A DNA stretch of 64,000 bases from Sandarakinorhabdus cyanobacteriorum (GTDB lineage Bacteria; Pseudomonadota; Alphaproteobacteria; Sphingomonadales; Sphingomonadaceae): positions 28,444 through 92,443 of the forward strand of contig NZ_NOXT01000114.1 in NCBI RefSeq assembly GCF_002251755.1, given 5' to 3'. Below the pieces are notes generated by a model. That model was not told the origin of the DNA. It searched no databases and saw nothing but the letters and a program-made list of their open reading frames with translations. Shown one piece after another: positions 61,255 through 64,000 of this stretch (its first letter is position 1; each line of letters starts with the position of its first letter). The translations under genes were made by a program, and so were the position numbers.

Positions 61255-62874
61255 ATGCACGGAACCATGCAGGATTGGCCGCTGGTGGTGCACAAGATCA
61301 TCGACCACGCCGCCATCTATCACGCTGGCCGCGAGGTGGTGAGCCTGGCCTGCGAAGGGCATGTCCACCGCTCCACCTGGGCCGAAGTGCGCGGCCGCGC
61401 CCGCCGTGTGGTGGCCGCCCTGCAGGGCCTGGGCGTGCAGCCGGGTGACCGCGTCGCCACCCTGGCCTGGAACACCTGGCGCCATGTCGAAAGCTGGTAT
61501 GGCATTTCCGGCGCCGGCGCTGTCGCCCACACCATCAACCCGCGCCTGTTTGAAGAACAGATCACCTATATCGCGAACCACGCCGAAGACCGGGTGCTGT
61601 TCTTCGATCTCACCTTCATCAAGCTGGTCGAGAAGCTGGCGCCCCAGTTCAAGACCATCGAACATTATGTGCTGTTGACCGATCGCGCCCACATGCCGGC
61701 CGATACCAGCCTCAACCTCTTGTGTTACGAGGATCTGCTCGCCGCGCATGACGAGGCGGAGTGGGTGGCGGTGCCCGAAACCGCCCCGGCCGGCCTGTGC
61801 TACACCAGCGGCACTACCGGCAATCCCAAGGGCGTGCAGTACAGCCACCGCTCAAACGTGCTGCACGCCATGGCGGCGTGCGCCACCGACACGTTCGGAA
61901 TGAGCGCCAAGACCACGGTGCTGCCGGTGGCGCCCATGTATCACGCCAACGCCTGGTCCATCCCCTACACCGCCGCCTGCGCTGGCGCGAAGCTGGTGAT
62001 GAACGGCCCCAATTTCGATCCGCCCACGCTGCACAAGCTGATCGTCGATGAAGGGGTCGATCTGGCGCTGGCGGTGCCGACCATCTGGCTGGGCATGATG
62101 CAATATCTGGAAAAGACCGGGCAAGGCCTGGGCAAGCTGGACCGCACCGCCATCGGCGGTTCGGCCGTGCCGCGCGCCATGATCGAGGCGTATGACAAGC
62201 TTGGCGTCAAGGTGCTGCAGCTGTGGGGCATGACGGAAATGAGCCCGCTGGGCACCGTTGGCGTTGGCCTGCCCGAAACCGATTCAATGCCTTACGAACA
62301 ACAGCTTGATATCCGTATTAAGCAGGGTCGCGGCATTTTCGGGGTCGAGATGAAGATCGTCGACGACGAGGGCCGGGAACTGCCGCGCGACGGCAAGGCC
62401 TTTGGCCGCCTGTTGGTGCGCGGCCCATGGATCGTCGGCAGCTATTTCAAGGGCGATGGCGCCTCGGCGTTCGAGGATGGCTGGTTCGACACCGGCGATG
62501 TCGCGACGCTGGATCCCTTGGGCTACATGCAGATCGTTGACCGCGCCAAGGATGTGATCAAGTCGGGCGGCGAGTGGGTGTCCTCCATCGATCTGGAAAA
62601 TGTCGCCGTTGGCGCCCCCGGCGTGGCCGAGGCCTGCGTGATCGGCGTGCACCACCCCAAGTGGGACGAACGCCCGCTGCTGCTGGTGGTGCCCAAGGAG
62701 GGTGCCGAGGTGACGAAGGACAGCGTGCTGGCCTATCTCGACGGCCGCATCGCCAAATGGTGGACGCCCGATGATGTGCTCGTCGTCCCCAGCCTGCCGC
62801 ACACCGCCACCGGCAAGCTGCTGAAAACAGCCTTGCGCGAGCAGTACAAGGACTACAAGCTGCCGACGGCGTGA
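61255..62874 (+). CDS. Long-chain fatty-acid-CoA ligase-type enzyme
   Basis: An ANL-superfamily acyl-CoA synthetase of 539 residues. Motifs are [18 protein letters not shown] (AMP-binding P-loop), [12 protein letters not shown] and [13 protein letters not shown], with the C-terminal catalytic lysine in [12 protein letters not shown]. The likely substrates are medium/long-chain fatty acids, but chain length cannot be assigned. A strong agggagg ribosome binding site sits before ATG 61255. Its stop overlaps the GTG start of the following unknown membrane protein gene. Confidence 0.9.
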   Translation: MHGTMQDWPLVVHKIIDHAAIYHAGREVVSLACEGHVHRSTWAEVRGRARRVVAALQGLGVQPGDRVATLAWNTWRHVESWYGISGAGAVAHTINPRLFEEQITYIANHAEDRVLFFDLTFIKLVEKLAPQFKTIEHYVLLTDRAHMPADTSLNLLCYEDLLAAHDEAEWVAVPETAPAGLCYTSGTTGNPKGVQYSHRSNVLHAMAACATDTFGMSAKTTVLPVAPMYHANAWSIPYTAACAGAKLVMNGPNFDPPTLHKLIVDEGVDLALAVPTIWLGMMQYLEKTGQGLGKLDRTAIGGSAVPRAMIEAYDKLGVKVLQLWGMTEMSPLGTVGVGLPETDSMPYEQQLDIRIKQGRGIFGVEMKIVDDEGRELPRDGKAFGRLLVRGPWIVGSYFKGDGASAFEDGWFDTGDVATLDPLGYMQIVDRAKDVIKSGGEWVSSIDLENVAVGAPGVAEACVIGVHHPKWDERPLLLVVPKEGAEVTKDSVLAYLDGRIAKWWTPDDVLVVPSLPHTATGKLLKTALREQYKDYKLPTA

Positions 62875-63593
62875 AGGTGACCCACCCCAATTGCCTCGAT
62901 CTCGACCCACGGGATGGAGATATCGAACTTCTCGAGGCGCTGACGCGCGAATTCGGCTTTCAGCCCACGCAGCAGAAGGTGGGTCATTGGCTGACGTTGG
63001 GCGACATCCACGACACATTGGCAACTGAATATGCCGCGCGACGCGAGGGGGCCTGCCCCTCTCAGCGGGTTTTCAACCGGCTTCGGGAGGCCTTGCAATC
63101 CGATTTGATCCCGCGGGCTGACCTGCGCCCCACCTGTCGCCTTGGCGTACTGGCTGATCGCGGTACCCGGGAATTTCTGCGTCGCCTCGAGAAGCAGACG
63201 TGCCTCGATATGCCGTGGAGCCCCTATGCCACCATGGGTAATGTCGGCAGCATACTGTTTCTGATCGGCTTTTTGGGAGGCATCGTGCTCCTGGGTGTAG
63301 GCCTCGCGATGGCGGGTAGCGGGCTTTTGCTTGGCGTGTTAGCGCTTCTGCTGATGTTGCGTGACAAGGGGCGCTGGCCTGCCGGCATGGTGACGCTGGG
63401 CGATTTGGCGGACCGTGTGGCCGCCCTCAACCATAGCAAATTGGGTGTGGTACGGGATTTGCCAGACGCGCTTTGGCGGCGGCTGACGGCCATTGCCGCC
63501 GAGCAATCGTTGATATCGCCGCAAGACATGCGGGTCGACACGTTGCTGTTTGCACCGCGCAAATCCCTCATGGAGCGGCTGGCCCGCCGCTAG
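62871..63593 (+). CDS. Membrane protein with internal duplication, unknown function
   Basis: A 240-residue product, GTG start at 62871 coupled to the acyl-CoA ligase stop. Two soluble segments flank a long hydrophobic region (about 124-164). Segment A ([11 protein letters not shown] at 41-51, then [10 protein letters not shown] and [13 protein letters not shown]) and segment B ([11 protein letters not shown] at 174-184, then [12 protein letters not shown] and [12 protein letters not shown]) align as an internal repeat. Segment A helix [12 protein letters not shown], together with the following TLGDI, resembles acyl-carrier-protein helices, but the phosphopantetheine serine is missing. No family is identified. 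Confidence 0.7.
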   Translation: MKVTHPNCLDLDPRDGDIELLEALTREFGFQPTQQKVGHWLTLGDIHDTLATEYAARREGACPSQRVFNRLREALQSDLIPRADLRPTCRLGVLADRGTREFLRRLEKQTCLDMPWSPYATMGNVGSILFLIGFLGGIVLLGVGLAMAGSGLLLGVLALLLMLRDKGRWPAGMVTLGDLADRVAALNHSKLGVVRDLPDALWRRLTAIAAEQSLISPQDMRVDTLLFAPRKSLMERLARR

Positions 63594-63928
63594 TACATCC
63601 GCCCGCCGTTGGGCACCGCGATATCCGGCCCCAGCAGCACCACCGCGCCATCCGCATCCGGCAGGCCGAGCACCAGCACCTCGCTCATGTACTTGCCGAT
63701 CTGGCGGGGCGGGAAGTTGACGACGGCAATCACCTGCCGGCCAACCAGCTGTTCGGGCATGTAATGCACCGTGATCTGGGCGGAGCTTTTCTTCACGCCA
63801 ATCTCCGGCCCGAAATCGATCCGCAGCTTGATGGCCGGCTTCCTGGCCTCGGGAAATGGCTCGGCTGCCACAATAGTGCCCACCCGTATATCGACAGCGG
63901 CGAAGTGATTGTAATCTATGATTGTCAT
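63590..63928 (-). CDS. csaA: CsaA-like tRNA-binding protein
   Basis: A 112-residue OB-fold protein of the CsaA/tRNA-binding-domain (EMAP-II/Trbp111-like) family: [43 protein letters not shown] and the C-terminal [12 protein letters not shown]. subtilis CsaA is a secretion-linked chaperone; others bind tRNA. The stop shares bases with the convergent unknown membrane protein gene (stops overlap). The 72 bases to the window end hold nothing recognisable. Confidence 0.88.
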   Translation of the reverse strand: MTIIDYNHFAAVDIRVGTIVAAEPFPEARKPAIKLRIDFGPEIGVKKSSAQITVHYMPEQLVGRQVIAVVNFPPRQIGKYMSEVLVLGLPDADGAVVLLGPDIAVPNGGRMY

Positions 63929-64000
63929 GGCGATACTGCGTGTCTGTCTGTAAGCAAATGTTTAGCCCGGATTATTCACCGGCCGGGTGATTTCGGGTTG

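Overview
The window is a gene-dense, GC-rich chromosomal segment of an alphaproteobacterium, most likely order Sphingomonadales. The evidence is a PEPxxWA-type C-terminal sorting signal, LexA boxes of the alphaproteobacterial form GTTC-N7-GTTC, an HdaA-type DnaA paralogue, the gene order dapA-smpB-cckA-like-recA-alaS, and a DhnA-type class I aldolase behind pgk. A genus cannot be fixed from this sequence alone. Almost everything is core metabolism or information processing. I see no prophage, insertion sequence, CRISPR array, rRNA or tRNA gene, and no gene-free stretch longer than about 220 bases.

Layout. Positions 1-3.7 kb: glycolysis (3' part of pgk, class I fba), thiE and an inositol-phosphatase-family gene. 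3.8-9.5 kb: the first part of the complex I operon (nuoA-F), with a SnoaL-like gene and a cupin between nuoD and nuoE and two tiny membrane proteins between nuoE and nuoF. The operon stops after nuoF at hairpin repeats and gyrA follows, so nuoG-N must lie elsewhere. 12.4-17.8 kb: a YhhN-family membrane protein, an exported helical-repeat protein, guaB, an rRNA m5C methyltransferase and a small TPR protein. 17.8-23.5 kb (minus): the conserved lptD-surA-pdxA-rsmA block, with an unusual 30-bp tandem repeat at the 3' end of lptD. 23.6-29.9 kb: pepA, ndk, a Tat-exported esterase, an unknown exported protein, and purM-purN (PurN carries a C-terminal MmcQ/YjbR domain). 29.9-37.3 kb: an exported DUF2066-like protein coupled to hdaA, then ppk1-ppx, a DJ-1/PfpI protein and rnd. 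37.4-42.7 kb: aspS, a PEP-CTERM protein, ppk2 and a soluble lytic transglycosylase. 42.7-52.4 kb: dapA, smpB, a sulfite-oxidase-fold molybdoenzyme, a CckA-like hybrid kinase, LexA-controlled recA, an esterase, a methyltransferase, a GNAT and alaS. 52.4-64 kb: another methyltransferase, a CPA2 antiporter, a DUF885 protein, icd, a LOG-family protein, psd-pssA, an acyl-CoA ligase coupled to an unknown membrane protein, and csaA.

The most novel candidate is a short, previously easy-to-miss gene at 60919-61089 (minus). It is a 56-residue membrane protein with a strong ribosome binding site, and two perfect LexA boxes lie just upstream of it. It looks like an SOS-induced small membrane protein, conceptually like the Caulobacter division inhibitors SidA and DidA. 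Other observations worth following are the internally duplicated membrane protein behind the acyl-CoA ligase, the stop-preserving repeat in lptD, the split nuo operon, the PurN-YjbR fusion, the altered HdaA motifs, and a CckA-like kinase that lacks membrane segments.
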